Shown here: positions 15,888 through 24,519 of the stretch, piece by piece
Layout of the letters: each line of letters opens with the position of its first letter
Numbering within the stretch: position 1 is the first letter of the stretch
Made by a program: the position numbers and the translations under genes
From: Clostridia bacterium
GTDB taxonomy: Bacteria > Bacillota_A > Clostridia > Oscillospirales > Acutalibacteraceae
DNA: 52,413 nucleotides
Direction of reading: 5' to 3'
Assembly: GCA_024699005.1 (NCBI GenBank)
Contig: JAILQN010000103.1
Coordinates: 1-52,413 of the forward strand
Notes under the pieces: generated by a model
Seen by the model: the letters and a program-made list of their open reading frames with translations, nothing else
What the model was told of the DNA's origin: nothing
Databases searched by the model: none

Positions 15888-16480
15888 ATTATACCTTCTT
15901 TTTTCATTTCTTCAAAGAGCCTGCGAAGTGCGGTACCGCGATGACTTACGGCGTCTTTCTCCGCCGGTGTAAGCTCCGCCATGGAGCGATCCCCTATATA
16001 AAACACAGGATCAAAGCCGAATCCTGCGGTTCCCGATATCATATGACCGATCATGCCCCGGCATTCGCCCTCTGCCGTGATCTTCCGCCCGTCCGGGAAC
16101 ATCAGGCAGAGCGAGCATACGAATCGCGCGGTGCGGTCAATGTCAGGCACATCGCGCAGTTCCCCGATCATCAGTTCCATTTTCGTACGGAAAGGCACGT
16201 CATGCCCGCCGCCGTATCTGGCGGTATAAATGCCCGGACGCCCGTCCAGCGCGTCCACGCACAGACCGGAATCATCGCCCACTGCAGCTATTCCTGTCTC
16301 GTTGACCGCCGCGGCGGCTTTTATCTCCGCGTTTTCGGCGAAGGTCGAGCCGGTCTCTTCCGGCTCGCTCAGGGGACGGTCCAGATCGCCCGCGCCGATG
16401 ATATCAACGCCGGTTCCTTCAAACATACGCCTGAATTCAAGCAGCTTGCCCCTGTTGTGGGTAGCGACAAGTATTTTCAT
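15884..16480 (-). CDS. rdgB: XTP/dITP pyrophosphatase (RdgB/HAM1)
   Basis: Removes deaminated purine triphosphates (dITP, XTP) from the nucleotide pool. The 198-residue protein begins with the family motif ILVATHNRGKLLEF, and has AVGDDSGLCVDAL, GRPGIYTARY, FGFDPVFYI and VSHRGTALR. It starts 27 bases after ftsY and has a poor ribosome site, so is probably read through from ftsY. Confidence 0.96.
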   Translation of the reverse strand: MKILVATHNRGKLLEFRRMFEGTGVDIIGAGDLDRPLSEPEETGSTFAENAEIKAAAAVNETGIAAVGDDSGLCVDALDGRPGIYTARYGGGHDVPFRTKMELMIGELRDVPDIDRTARFVCSLCLMFPDGRKITAEGECRGMIGHMISGTAGFGFDPVFYIGDRSMAELTPAEKDAVSHRGTALRRLFEEMKKEGII

Positions 16481-16507
16481 CAGATAATATCGCCCATTCC
16501 GATGAGA

Positions 16508-17950
16508 TTAGATAAAGAATTGATCGATCGAACCGTAGAGGTCGTCAAGCTCGGAATCTTCACTATCGCCGTCCGCAGGTTTATTTTCCCCGCCGCCGTT
16601 TTCAGCCTGTGTTTCTTCTGTTTCTCCGGCGGTTTCCTGCGGTTGCGGGTCGGATCCAGCCCCGCCAGGAGCTGCTGTCCTATCATCTTCGGAAGATTCT
16701 CCCTCGGAATCATTTTCGAGTTTGTCAGCCCTGTCTGATACAGAGCCGTATCCGCCGCCTTCGCCGTCTTCCACGTCAGGCTTGCGGCCCGCTTCACCGT
16801 AGCTGTGGAAGACCTCTGCTTCTTCGGAAGCGCCGACGTCCCTGCCGGCTGCAGATTCACCCTCGCTGCCGGGCTGTGCTTCGGATCCTCCGGCTTCTTC
16901 GTCTTCATCTGAACCGAAGAGCTCCTCAAAAACTTCTTTGACGGCTCTTTCAGCTTCGACACGCTCACTGATATCAAATGTTTCCAAAGGCTGTTCATAG
17001 ACCGGTAACACCTCATCTTCCTTCTCTTTATAATTCTCCGGCAGCTCGTCAAACAGGCTTTCGGCAAAAAGACGTGGCTTGAACGGCTGAAGATCGTCTA
17101 TACCCTCGCCTACACCGATGAATTTAACGGGCAGTTTCAGTTCATTCTTGATAGACAGCACAACGCCTCCTCGGGCGGTGCCGTCGAGTTTTGTGAGCAC
17201 TATGCCGGTAAGATCGCACACCTGCATGAATTCGCGGGCCTGATTAACGGCGTTCTGCCCTGTGGTGGCGTCCAGAACCAGCAATACTTCCCTGTCGGAA
17301 TAGGGCAGCTCGCGGTCGATCACGCGGTAGATCTTGTTGAGCTCGTCCATCAGGTTCTTTTTGTTATGCAGTCTGCCGGCGGTATCGCACAATATGATAT
17401 CCGTATACCTCGCCTTGCCTGCCTGGATAGCGTCGAAGATGACAGCAGCGGGGTCGGAACCTTCTTCATGCTTTATAATGTCCACCCCGGCACGCTGCGC
17501 CCACACGGCAAGCTGGTCTATTGCCGCAGCACGGAAAGTATCCGCCGCAGCCATGATCACCTGCTTGCCCTGCGATTTATACATCGCGGCAAGCTTACCG
17601 ATGGTTGTCGTCTTGCCCGCGCCGTTCACGCCTATCATAAGAATGATCGACGGCTGGGTGATAAGCCCCATATCCTCGCCGCCTTCAAGCATTTCGGCGA
17701 CGATCTCTTTGATCTCGTTCTTGACCTGCTTGGTGGACTTGAGGTTCTCGGAATCCACGCGTTTTTTCAGCTTTTCGGTTATTTCGACGGCGGTCTCCAC
17801 ACCGACGTCGCTCATAACAAGGATCTCTTCCAGTTCGGTATAAAGGTCGTCGCTGAAAGATTCGAAGGAGTCAAGCATCTCCTCAATGGCTCCCGCCATT
17901 TTTTTACGCGATTTTTTCAGACCGAAGCTGAATTTTTCGAATATAGCCAT
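16508..17950 (-). CDS. ftsY: SRP receptor FtsY with acidic C-terminal tail
   Basis: FtsY is the GTPase receptor for the signal recognition particle at the membrane. The 480-residue protein starts directly with the N domain (residues 1 to about 95) and the G domain: G1 GVNGAGKT (107-114), ADTFRAAA, DTAGR (189-193), TKLD (253-256) and FIGVGEGIDDLQPF. The NG core ends near residue 303. The remaining 177 residues are Glu/Asp/Gly/Ser-rich and strongly acidic, with no domain, ending LYGSIDQFFI. In most bacteria the acidic A domain is N-terminal; here it is at the other end. GGGGG precedes the ATG by 4 bases. It follows smc by 15 bases. Confidence 0.95.
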   Translation of the reverse strand: MAIFEKFSFGLKKSRKKMAGAIEEMLDSFESFSDDLYTELEEILVMSDVGVETAVEITEKLKKRVDSENLKSTKQVKNEIKEIVAEMLEGGEDMGLITQPSIILMIGVNGAGKTTTIGKLAAMYKSQGKQVIMAAADTFRAAAIDQLAVWAQRAGVDIIKHEEGSDPAAVIFDAIQAGKARYTDIILCDTAGRLHNKKNLMDELNKIYRVIDRELPYSDREVLLVLDATTGQNAVNQAREFMQVCDLTGIVLTKLDGTARGGVVLSIKNELKLPVKFIGVGEGIDDLQPFKPRLFAESLFDELPENYKEKEDEVLPVYEQPLETFDISERVEAERAVKEVFEELFGSDEDEEAGGSEAQPGSEGESAAGRDVGASEEAEVFHSYGEAGRKPDVEDGEGGGYGSVSDRADKLENDSEGESSEDDRTAAPGGAGSDPQPQETAGETEETQAENGGGENKPADGDSEDSELDDLYGSIDQFFI

Positions 17951-17965
17951 AATATACCCCCAATA

Positions 17966-20900
17966 CTATTCCAGTCCGAGTTTGTCCGCCATGCGGGCCG
18001 TCTCCAGCTTGACAAGAGTGGAAACACCCTTTTCCTGCATAGTGACGCCGTACATTATATCCGCCTCTTCCATTGTGCCGCGCCGATGTGTGATAAGTAT
18101 AAACTGAGTATTCTGCGCCATGCCGCGGATATAACGTGCGCAGCGGTTCACGTTGATGTCGTCCAGCGCCGCTTCCACCTCGTCGAACAGGCAGAACGCG
18201 GACGGCGTGACCTTGAGCATGGCAAATAGCAGAGCTATCGCCGTCAGGCCCTTTTCGCCGCCGGATAAAAGCGACAGGCTCCTGATGTTCTTTCCGGGCG
18301 GCTGAGCCTTGATGTCGATGGCGCACTCCAGAATATCCATCTCATTTTCAAGCTTCAGTTCCGCCTTTCCGCCGCCGAACAGCTGAGAGAATGTCTCGGA
18401 GAACGCGGCGTTTATCCTCGCGAACTGCTCGCGGAAACGGGTGGACATATTCTCCGTAAGGTCAGCGATTATCCTTCTGAGCTCCGCGCGTGATTTTTCC
18501 ACGTCCGAGACCTGCTCGTTCATGAACTCGTAGCGGGATGAAACTTCCTTATACTCCTCTATCGCGCCGACGTTCACGTTGCCCAGAGCCTTTATCTCAT
18601 TCTTGATTTCACTGAGGGCTTTCCTTGCCGCACCTACGCCGCCGAGCTCTATGCCCAGCGCCTCCGCCTCACGGCGGGTCAGACGGTACTCGTCATAGAG
18701 TCGCTGTTCTGTCTCGTGACCGGCGTTCTCAAGATTGTTTTTCCTGTCCTCAAGTCTTATAAGCTCACCCGAAAGCTTCTCGCGTTCTTCGGTCAGCGCT
18801 CTCTCTCTGGCGCGGATCTCCGCAGAACCGGAACTCAGGCTGTCCCGTTTCGAATTTATCTCAGCTACCGCTTCGCGGGCCGTGGCCAACTTACCGTTGA
18901 GATCATCGACCGCGGCTGCGGATTTTTCAAGCCGGGCGCGGAGACTCTCGTTCTCCGCCGTTATCACGTCGATACGTTCCTGTATCGCGCGGAGTCTCTC
19001 GGTCTGGGTCACGACGTTCGCCCTGAACGACCGCTGACGCAGACGGATATTCTCGATATCCCTTGCCCGCTCGGCGGCTTTGAGGCGTATCTCGGCCCGT
19101 TCGTCCGTTTTTGCAGTGATCGCCTCCACGACAGCGCGCCTTTTTTCGGCGGCTTCGCCGGCAGAACTTTTAAGATCCTCAACTTCGCGCTCCGCTGCGG
19201 CGATCCTGATTTTCGCCTCGGCGGCGGCGGCTCTGAAACCTGCGATCCTGTCGCTCGACGAAAGCGATTCGTCCTCCAGAGCTTTAAGTGCCGCGTTTTC
19301 GATCTCTATTCTGCCGTCGGTCAGCTTAAGTTCGCCGCTCAGGGCAAGACGTCTTTCTCTCGCCCGGAGCAAGTCGCCCTGGACCCCGTCAAGCTGAGCG
19401 CGCAGTTTGTTGCGCTCTTCAGTCGCGGTCTTAAGAGCGGTCTTGGCCTCCACGAGAGCTTTGCCGTCCTTCTCGATCTCGCTTTCAAGCTGTTTTTGTT
19501 CATTTGCTCTGACCAGGAAACCGGAATTACGGATACCTGAGCCGCCTGTCATGGAGCCGCCGGCGTTTATGACCTGACCGTCAAGAGTGACCAACTTGAA
19601 TTTATACGAGTATTTTTTTCCTATTGCTATGGCGGAATCCAGATCGTCCGCAACTACCGTCCTGCCGAGCAGCGAGTCGACGATATCGTAATACTCCTCG
19701 TCGCATTTTACCAGTTCCGAAGCGATGCCGATATAGCCCGCCTCATATTCAAGATCTTCGTCCTCAAGAGTCCTGCCCCGCACGGACGACACAGGCATGA
19801 ACGTTGCTCTGCCAAGGTTGTTGTCTTTAAGATAATATATGGCGCGTTTCGCGTCCTGTTCGGTATCGGTGACTATATTCTGAATAGCTGCGCCAAGAGC
19901 CGTCTCGACCGCGACAGAATACTCCGCATCGGTGGAAATAAGCTGTGAAAGCGGTCCGCGTATACCCTTGAGTCTGCCGTTCATACTCTCTTTCAGGACA
20001 GCCTTTACGCTCCCCTGATAGCCCTCCATGCTGCGTTCCGTCTCTTTGAGCATGGCGAGCCTTGATTTTTTGCGTTCAAGAGCCAGCTCGGCAGCCTCGG
20101 TCTTTTCCCTTTGGGCCGTGAGCTGTTTGCCTGCGTTTTCCAGAAGCAGATTGTAACCGTCAAGAGAGTTATCCAGTTTTGCGATTTCGCCCTCGGCTTC
20201 CGCCAGCACGGCAGCCTGCTGCGCTCTCTCAGTCTGCAGCCTGGCGAGATTTTCGCCGCGGGCAGCCTGTTCGTCCTTGACCGATACGCTTCTTGTTTCC
20301 ACAGCCTTTGCTCCCGCCTCGGCGGAAGCAAGCAGGCTCTCTTCACTGGCAAGCCTGCCCTTTGCGTCGTCAAGAAGATCGGATAATTCAAGAAGCGAGG
20401 TCTCAGCATTACCGTCTTCTTCTCTTAAAGAGGCAATTTCAACGTCGAAGGCGGTTTCCTGCTTTCTTAACTCTTCTGTCTGAACGTTAAGGTTTTCTAT
20501 ATCTGTTTCGCATTCGAGGATGCTTTTTTCAAGCTCGGCAAGAACGGAGTTCTGCGACTCAATATCTCTTTGGGCCCCGGATGCTGTCTCGGCGTTGCGC
20601 TCGATCGTATTCCGGCTGACTGCGGCGGCAGACTGCTCCGCGGCGATCTGTTCTTCGATATCATGGATCTCCGCGCGTTTCAGCTCCGCCTCATATTCAA
20701 GCCTGCCGATCTCGGTGGATTGTGATTCACCCTGAACAATAAGCTCGTCCAGAGAAGCGCATAATTCGTCATAACGCGCTTTTGCAGCCGAGTATTTATT
20801 TGCGGCGTCACGGATGGACGCGGCGGATTTACCGAGCTGATCCAGCCACAGACCTATTTCAAGCTCTTTGCGCCTGTCGGAAAGCTCCAGAAACTTCTTA

Positions 20901-21535
20901 GCTTTTTCACTTTCGGTTTTGAGAGGGCCGACTCTCGATTCCAGTTCCGTGAGTATATCCCGCAGACGGACAAGGTTATCCTCAGCAGCGTCAAGACGCT
21001 TTATCGCATCCGTACGGCGATAGCGGTAATGCGATATCCCGGCGGCTTCCTCGAACATCTCGCGGCGGTCCTCGGACTTGGCGGAGACCATCTCCTCGAT
21101 ACGCCCCTGAGACACCATGGAATAGCCGTCGCGGCCTATGCCCGTATCCATAAACAGTTCGTTTATATCTTTGAGCCTCACGGAAGCTCCGTTTATTCTG
21201 TATTCACTGTCGCCGGAACGGAAATATCTGCGCGTCACGGCGACCTCGTCCGCGTCATAATCGAGACGTCGGTCGGAGTTGTCCAGCTTAAGGGTCACCT
21301 CTGCAAAGCCCTGCGCCTTCCTGGTGCCGGTTCCGCTGAATATGACGTCCTCCATTTTCGCGCCGCGCAGGGATTTTGTGGACTGCTCGCCCAAAACCCA
21401 TTTGACAGCATCCGCTATATTGCTTTTTCCGGAGCCGTTAGGCCCGACCACGGCTGTCATACCCTTGCCGAAGTCGAGCTTTATTTTGTCGGGGAAGGAT
21501 TTGAACCCCTGCATCTCAAGTGATTTTAAATACAT
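17966..21535 (-). CDS. smc: Chromosome segregation ATPase SMC
   Basis: SMC forms the core of bacterial condensin, which organises and segregates the chromosome. The 1189-residue length is typical. Visible are the N-terminal Walker A GPNGSGKSN (about 32-40), a Q-loop region with RGAKMEDVIFSGT, long coiled coils (about 170-500 and 670-1010), the hinge (about 510-660, with TALGAAIQNIVTDT), the signature LSLLSGGEKGLTAIALLFA and Walker B FCLFDEVEAALDD. It overlaps the radical SAM gene by 10 bases. The partner genes scpA and scpB are not in the window. Confidence 0.97.
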   Translation of the reverse strand: MYLKSLEMQGFKSFPDKIKLDFGKGMTAVVGPNGSGKSNIADAVKWVLGEQSTKSLRGAKMEDVIFSGTGTRKAQGFAEVTLKLDNSDRRLDYDADEVAVTRRYFRSGDSEYRINGASVRLKDINELFMDTGIGRDGYSMVSQGRIEEMVSAKSEDRREMFEEAAGISHYRYRRTDAIKRLDAAEDNLVRLRDILTELESRVGPLKTESEKAKKFLELSDRRKELEIGLWLDQLGKSAASIRDAANKYSAAKARYDELCASLDELIVQGESQSTEIGRLEYEAELKRAEIHDIEEQIAAEQSAAAVSRNTIERNAETASGAQRDIESQNSVLAELEKSILECETDIENLNVQTEELRKQETAFDVEIASLREEDGNAETSLLELSDLLDDAKGRLASEESLLASAEAGAKAVETRSVSVKDEQAARGENLARLQTERAQQAAVLAEAEGEIAKLDNSLDGYNLLLENAGKQLTAQREKTEAAELALERKKSRLAMLKETERSMEGYQGSVKAVLKESMNGRLKGIRGPLSQLISTDAEYSVAVETALGAAIQNIVTDTEQDAKRAIYYLKDNNLGRATFMPVSSVRGRTLEDEDLEYEAGYIGIASELVKCDEEYYDIVDSLLGRTVVADDLDSAIAIGKKYSYKFKLVTLDGQVINAGGSMTGGSGIRNSGFLVRANEQKQLESEIEKDGKALVEAKTALKTATEERNKLRAQLDGVQGDLLRARERRLALSGELKLTDGRIEIENAALKALEDESLSSSDRIAGFRAAAAEAKIRIAAAEREVEDLKSSAGEAAEKRRAVVEAITAKTDERAEIRLKAAERARDIENIRLRQRSFRANVVTQTERLRAIQERIDVITAENESLRARLEKSAAAVDDLNGKLATAREAVAEINSKRDSLSSGSAEIRARERALTEEREKLSGELIRLEDRKNNLENAGHETEQRLYDEYRLTRREAEALGIELGGVGAARKALSEIKNEIKALGNVNVGAIEEYKEVSSRYEFMNEQVSDVEKSRAELRRIIADLTENMSTRFREQFARINAAFSETFSQLFGGGKAELKLENEMDILECAIDIKAQPPGKNIRSLSLLSGGEKGLTAIALLFAMLKVTPSAFCLFDEVEAALDDINVNRCARYIRGMAQNTQFILITHRRGTMEEADIMYGVTMQEKGVSTLVKLETARMADKLGLE

Positions 21536-22530
21536 TCTTCTATTACAAATTCCCTGCCTGAGAGATTGTCGTCCGGTTTTATACGGGCGTTGACTCCATA
21601 TTCCGCAAGCTTTTCGATATTGCGGCGCTTTTGCCCGGTCATTACGGAAACTCGCGAGGGATTGACGAATATGACCGCGTCGCCGGAAATATCGTTGTTC
21701 CGTATATACCGGCTGACATCGTTCAGTATTATTTCCGATTCAACAAGCTCGCCGAACGCCGGATGATAAGCCCCTGCGATATAACCGTCGGAAACGCCGC
21801 CTCCGGAGTGCAGCCCAAGCCGGATCACCCTTATTCCGGCGCTTTCGAACATCGGCACAAGCTTCGCGCAGAGCTTTACCGCCTCATCAACGGTCTGAGG
21901 CCGATATTCGCCGCATCTGTACAGCTCCGCAAGTTCGGTCCCTTCGATCACCACAGTGGGGTAGATCCTGATCGTCGCGGGACAAAGCGAAATGATACGT
22001 TCCGCGGACCCGATGCAGGTTTCATCGCTGTCGCCGTAAAGACCGGTCATCATCTGCAGACCGAGTTCAAAGCCGGACTCCCTGATAAGAAATGAAGCCC
22101 TCTCCACGTCTGAAGCGGTATGCCCGCGCTTATTCAGCCGCAGAACCCGGTCGTCCATGCTCTGAGCGCCCAGTTCAATCGATGTTACACCGAAACGCTT
22201 TAATAAAGCTAAAATCTCTCCGTCGATATAATCGGGACGCGTGGAGCATCTTATGCCGCGCACCTGTCCACTTTCCACATAAGGGTACGCCGCCGACAGC
22301 AGCTCCGTCATATAAGAGCGGTCTATCGCTGTAAAACTGCCGCCGAAGAATGCGATCTCCGTCGTTTCGGGCGGTGATCCGGACCTTATCGCGGTCAGGA
22401 CAGCGTCTGTTACGTCCTCGCGCGTGAGCCTTTTAGTTTCCCCCGATATAGCCCGTTGATTGCAGAACGTGCATTGGTGGGGACACCCCGCATGCGGAAC
22501 GAACAGGGAAATATTGGCGTGCTTTGACAT
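21526..22530 (-). CDS. Radical SAM protein (Elp3-like)
   Basis: A 334-residue radical SAM enzyme. The iron-sulfur motif is HAGCPHQCTFCNQ (CxxxCxxC, about residues 15-23), followed by AFFGGSFTAID and SIELGAQSMDDRVL, as in the Elp3/COG1243 type. It lacks an acetyltransferase domain. Firmicutes often keep a gene of this family between rnc and smc. Its role is not known to me; a tRNA or heme-related role would be guesswork. The start codon overlaps the rnc stop by one base (TAATG). Confidence 0.88.
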   Translation of the reverse strand: MSKHANISLFVPHAGCPHQCTFCNQRAISGETKRLTREDVTDAVLTAIRSGSPPETTEIAFFGGSFTAIDRSYMTELLSAAYPYVESGQVRGIRCSTRPDYIDGEILALLKRFGVTSIELGAQSMDDRVLRLNKRGHTASDVERASFLIRESGFELGLQMMTGLYGDSDETCIGSAERIISLCPATIRIYPTVVIEGTELAELYRCGEYRPQTVDEAVKLCAKLVPMFESAGIRVIRLGLHSGGGVSDGYIAGAYHPAFGELVESEIILNDVSRYIRNNDISGDAVIFVNPSRVSVMTGQKRRNIEKLAEYGVNARIKPDDNLSGREFVIEECI

Positions 22531-23228
22531 TACAGACTGATCCCCATAAGGAGAAGAGCCTCTTTTGCCGCCGCCTGCTCCGCCTGTTTTTTGCTTCTGC
22601 CCTCGCCTGTGGCTATCACGTTCGAGTTAAGGCGCAGCTCCACCATGAAAGTGCGATCGTGCGCCGGCCCCTTCTCACCCACGACGTAGTATTCGAGCAG
22701 CTCGCCGGGCGACTCCTGCACGATCTGCTGAAGATGCGATTTGTAATCGAGGCTCACTGTCTCGCGCACGTCGGATCTGCGCACAAAATCCAGCACGAAA
22801 CGTCTCGCTTCATCCTGGCCGCCGTCCAGATATACAGCCGCGATAACAGCCTCGAATGCATCGGAGAGCAGCGACGGACGTTTGTTTCCGCCGGAATTGA
22901 GTTCGCCTTTGCCCAGTCTAAGATATTTGCCGAGGTCTATATCCGTCGCGAAGCCGAAAAGAGACTTTTCACATACCATAGCGGCGCGCATACGGGTAAG
23001 CTCACCCTCAGGCAGATCGGAGCGCTCCTTGAAGAAATACTCTGCGACTATCATTCCCAGAACCGAATCGCCGAGGAATTCAAGCCGTTCGTTGAATTTC
23101 TCCTTATGGCCGGATTCATTGGCGTATGAGGAGTGCGTCAGCGCGGTCTTCAGAAGGTCGATATTTTTAAATTCGTAACCTATTTTGTTTTCCAGCTCTG
23201 CAAGAAGCCTGTTATACTCATCAGTCAT
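22530..23228 (-). CDS. rnc: Ribonuclease III
   Basis: Cleaves double-stranded RNA in rRNA maturation and RNA decay. The 232-residue protein has the RNase III signature NERLEFLGDSVL and the second acidic cluster LLSDAFEAVIAAVYLD, followed by a double-stranded RNA-binding domain (about 158-230, ending GEGRSKKQAEQAAAKEAL). It overlaps trmFO by 8 bases. Confidence 0.97.
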   Translation of the reverse strand: MTDEYNRLLAELENKIGYEFKNIDLLKTALTHSSYANESGHKEKFNERLEFLGDSVLGMIVAEYFFKERSDLPEGELTRMRAAMVCEKSLFGFATDIDLGKYLRLGKGELNSGGNKRPSLLSDAFEAVIAAVYLDGGQDEARRFVLDFVRRSDVRETVSLDYKSHLQQIVQESPGELLEYYVVGEKGPAHDRTFMVELRLNSNVIATGEGRSKKQAEQAAAKEALLLMGISL

Positions 23229-24519
23229 TTTTCTTTAAAGCGGCAAGACTGCGTCCGGCAAGCCGCTCATATCTCTCCTGCTTGTTTTTTATTCTTTCAT
23301 CCAAAGGCGGCAGCAGCCCGAACGACGCTCCCATAGGCTGATAATTCGCCGATTCGCTGCCTGATATATATCTCTGAAAAGCGCCGACAAGCGTAACGTC
23401 CGGAAAAAGCAGTTCGCTCAGCCCCGAAAGGTACCGCAGGCAGTGGATACCGGCGGTGATCCCCGATGCGGCGGACTCCATATAGCCCTCGACGCCCGTT
23501 ATCTGACCGGCAAAGAAGATATCCGGCCGGGATTTGAGCGATTGATTTGCGGCAAGGACCTTCGGTGAATCAAGGAAAGTATTTCGGTGCATCACACCGT
23601 AACGCGCGAACTCCGCGTTTCTGAGAGCGGGTATCAGAGAAAAAACGCGCTTCTGCTCCCCGAATTTCAGGTTGGTCTGGCATCCCACGAGATTATAGAG
23701 AGTGCCCTCGCGGTTCTCTTTCCTGAGCTGCAGATTTGCCCAGGGACGGTGGCCTGTGGCCGGATCGGTCAGGCCTACCGGCTTGAACGGACCGTAGCGG
23801 ATAGTATCCGCGCCGCGCCGCGCCATGATCTCTATGGGCATACAGCCCTCGTAAATGTGTCTGTCAAAATCGTGCAGCTCCGCCTGCTCGGCGGAGATCA
23901 GTTCCCTGTAGAATACCTCGTATTCTTCCCTGTTCAGCGGGCAGTTGATATAGTCTTCCGCGCTGCCGCGGTCGTAACGCGACTGGGTGAATGCGCAGCT
24001 CATATCTATACTCTCGCCCGTGACTATCGGCGCCGCCGCGTCAAAGAAGCTGAGAAACTCCCCGCCGCATAATTCTGCGACTGTACCGGACAAAGCGTCG
24101 GAGCAAAGCGGCCCCGCGGCGATGATCACCGCATCAAAGCCCGACGGGATCACCGTCACTTCTTCGCGCACAATGTGTATATTCTCAGATCCATTGATTC
24201 TTTCCGTGACAAGAGCGGAGAATTTGTCCCTGTCGACAGCAAGAGCACCACCCGCGGGCACGGCCGTTTTTTCGGCGCAGTCGACAGTCAAAGAATCCAG
24301 CTCCTTCATCTCTGCCTTCAGCAGTCCCGAAGCGGAAGACACCCTTATTGCCTTGAATGAATTTGAGCAGACAAGCTCGCAAAGCCCCTCGCTTTCGTGC
24401 GCGGGTGAAAATTTTGCGGGCTTCATTTCAAAAAGGGTCACGTCCACTCCGTGTCCCGCGAGGTACGCCGCTGCCTCACAGCCGGCGAATCCCCCTCCGA
24501 CGACGCATACTTTGTACAT
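23221..24519 (-). CDS. trmFO: tRNA U54 methyltransferase TrmFO (folate and FAD)
   Basis: Makes 5-methyluridine at tRNA position 54 using methylenetetrahydrofolate and FADH2. The 432-residue protein starts with the FAD-binding motif VCVVGGGFAGCEAAAYLA, with FEMKPAKFSPAH, ELVCSNSFKA and the substrate region HRNTFLDSPKVLA, and GQITGVEGYMESAASG. It begins directly after the topA stop, in the conserved topA-trmFO order of Firmicutes. Confidence 0.97.
   Translation of the reverse strand: MYKVCVVGGGFAGCEAAAYLAGHGVDVTLFEMKPAKFSPAHESEGLCELVCSNSFKAIRVSSASGLLKAEMKELDSLTVDCAEKTAVPAGGALAVDRDKFSALVTERINGSENIHIVREEVTVIPSGFDAVIIAAGPLCSDALSGTVAELCGGEFLSFFDAAAPIVTGESIDMSCAFTQSRYDRGSAEDYINCPLNREEYEVFYRELISAEQAELHDFDRHIYEGCMPIEIMARRGADTIRYGPFKPVGLTDPATGHRPWANLQLRKENREGTLYNLVGCQTNLKFGEQKRVFSLIPALRNAEFARYGVMHRNTFLDSPKVLAANQSLKSRPDIFFAGQITGVEGYMESAASGITAGIHCLRYLSGLSELLFPDVTLVGAFQRYISGSESANYQPMGASFGLLPPLDERIKNKQERYERLAGRSLAALKKND

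Noticed and set aside
16480..17067. A 195-residue frame overlapping the FtsY tail on the same strand
   Set aside because: Its Lys/Arg-rich content is the +1 reading of the acidic tail codons. The FtsY frame is continuous from a certain core, so dual coding is not needed; a frameshift is conceivable but the overlapping frame matches no FtsY element.
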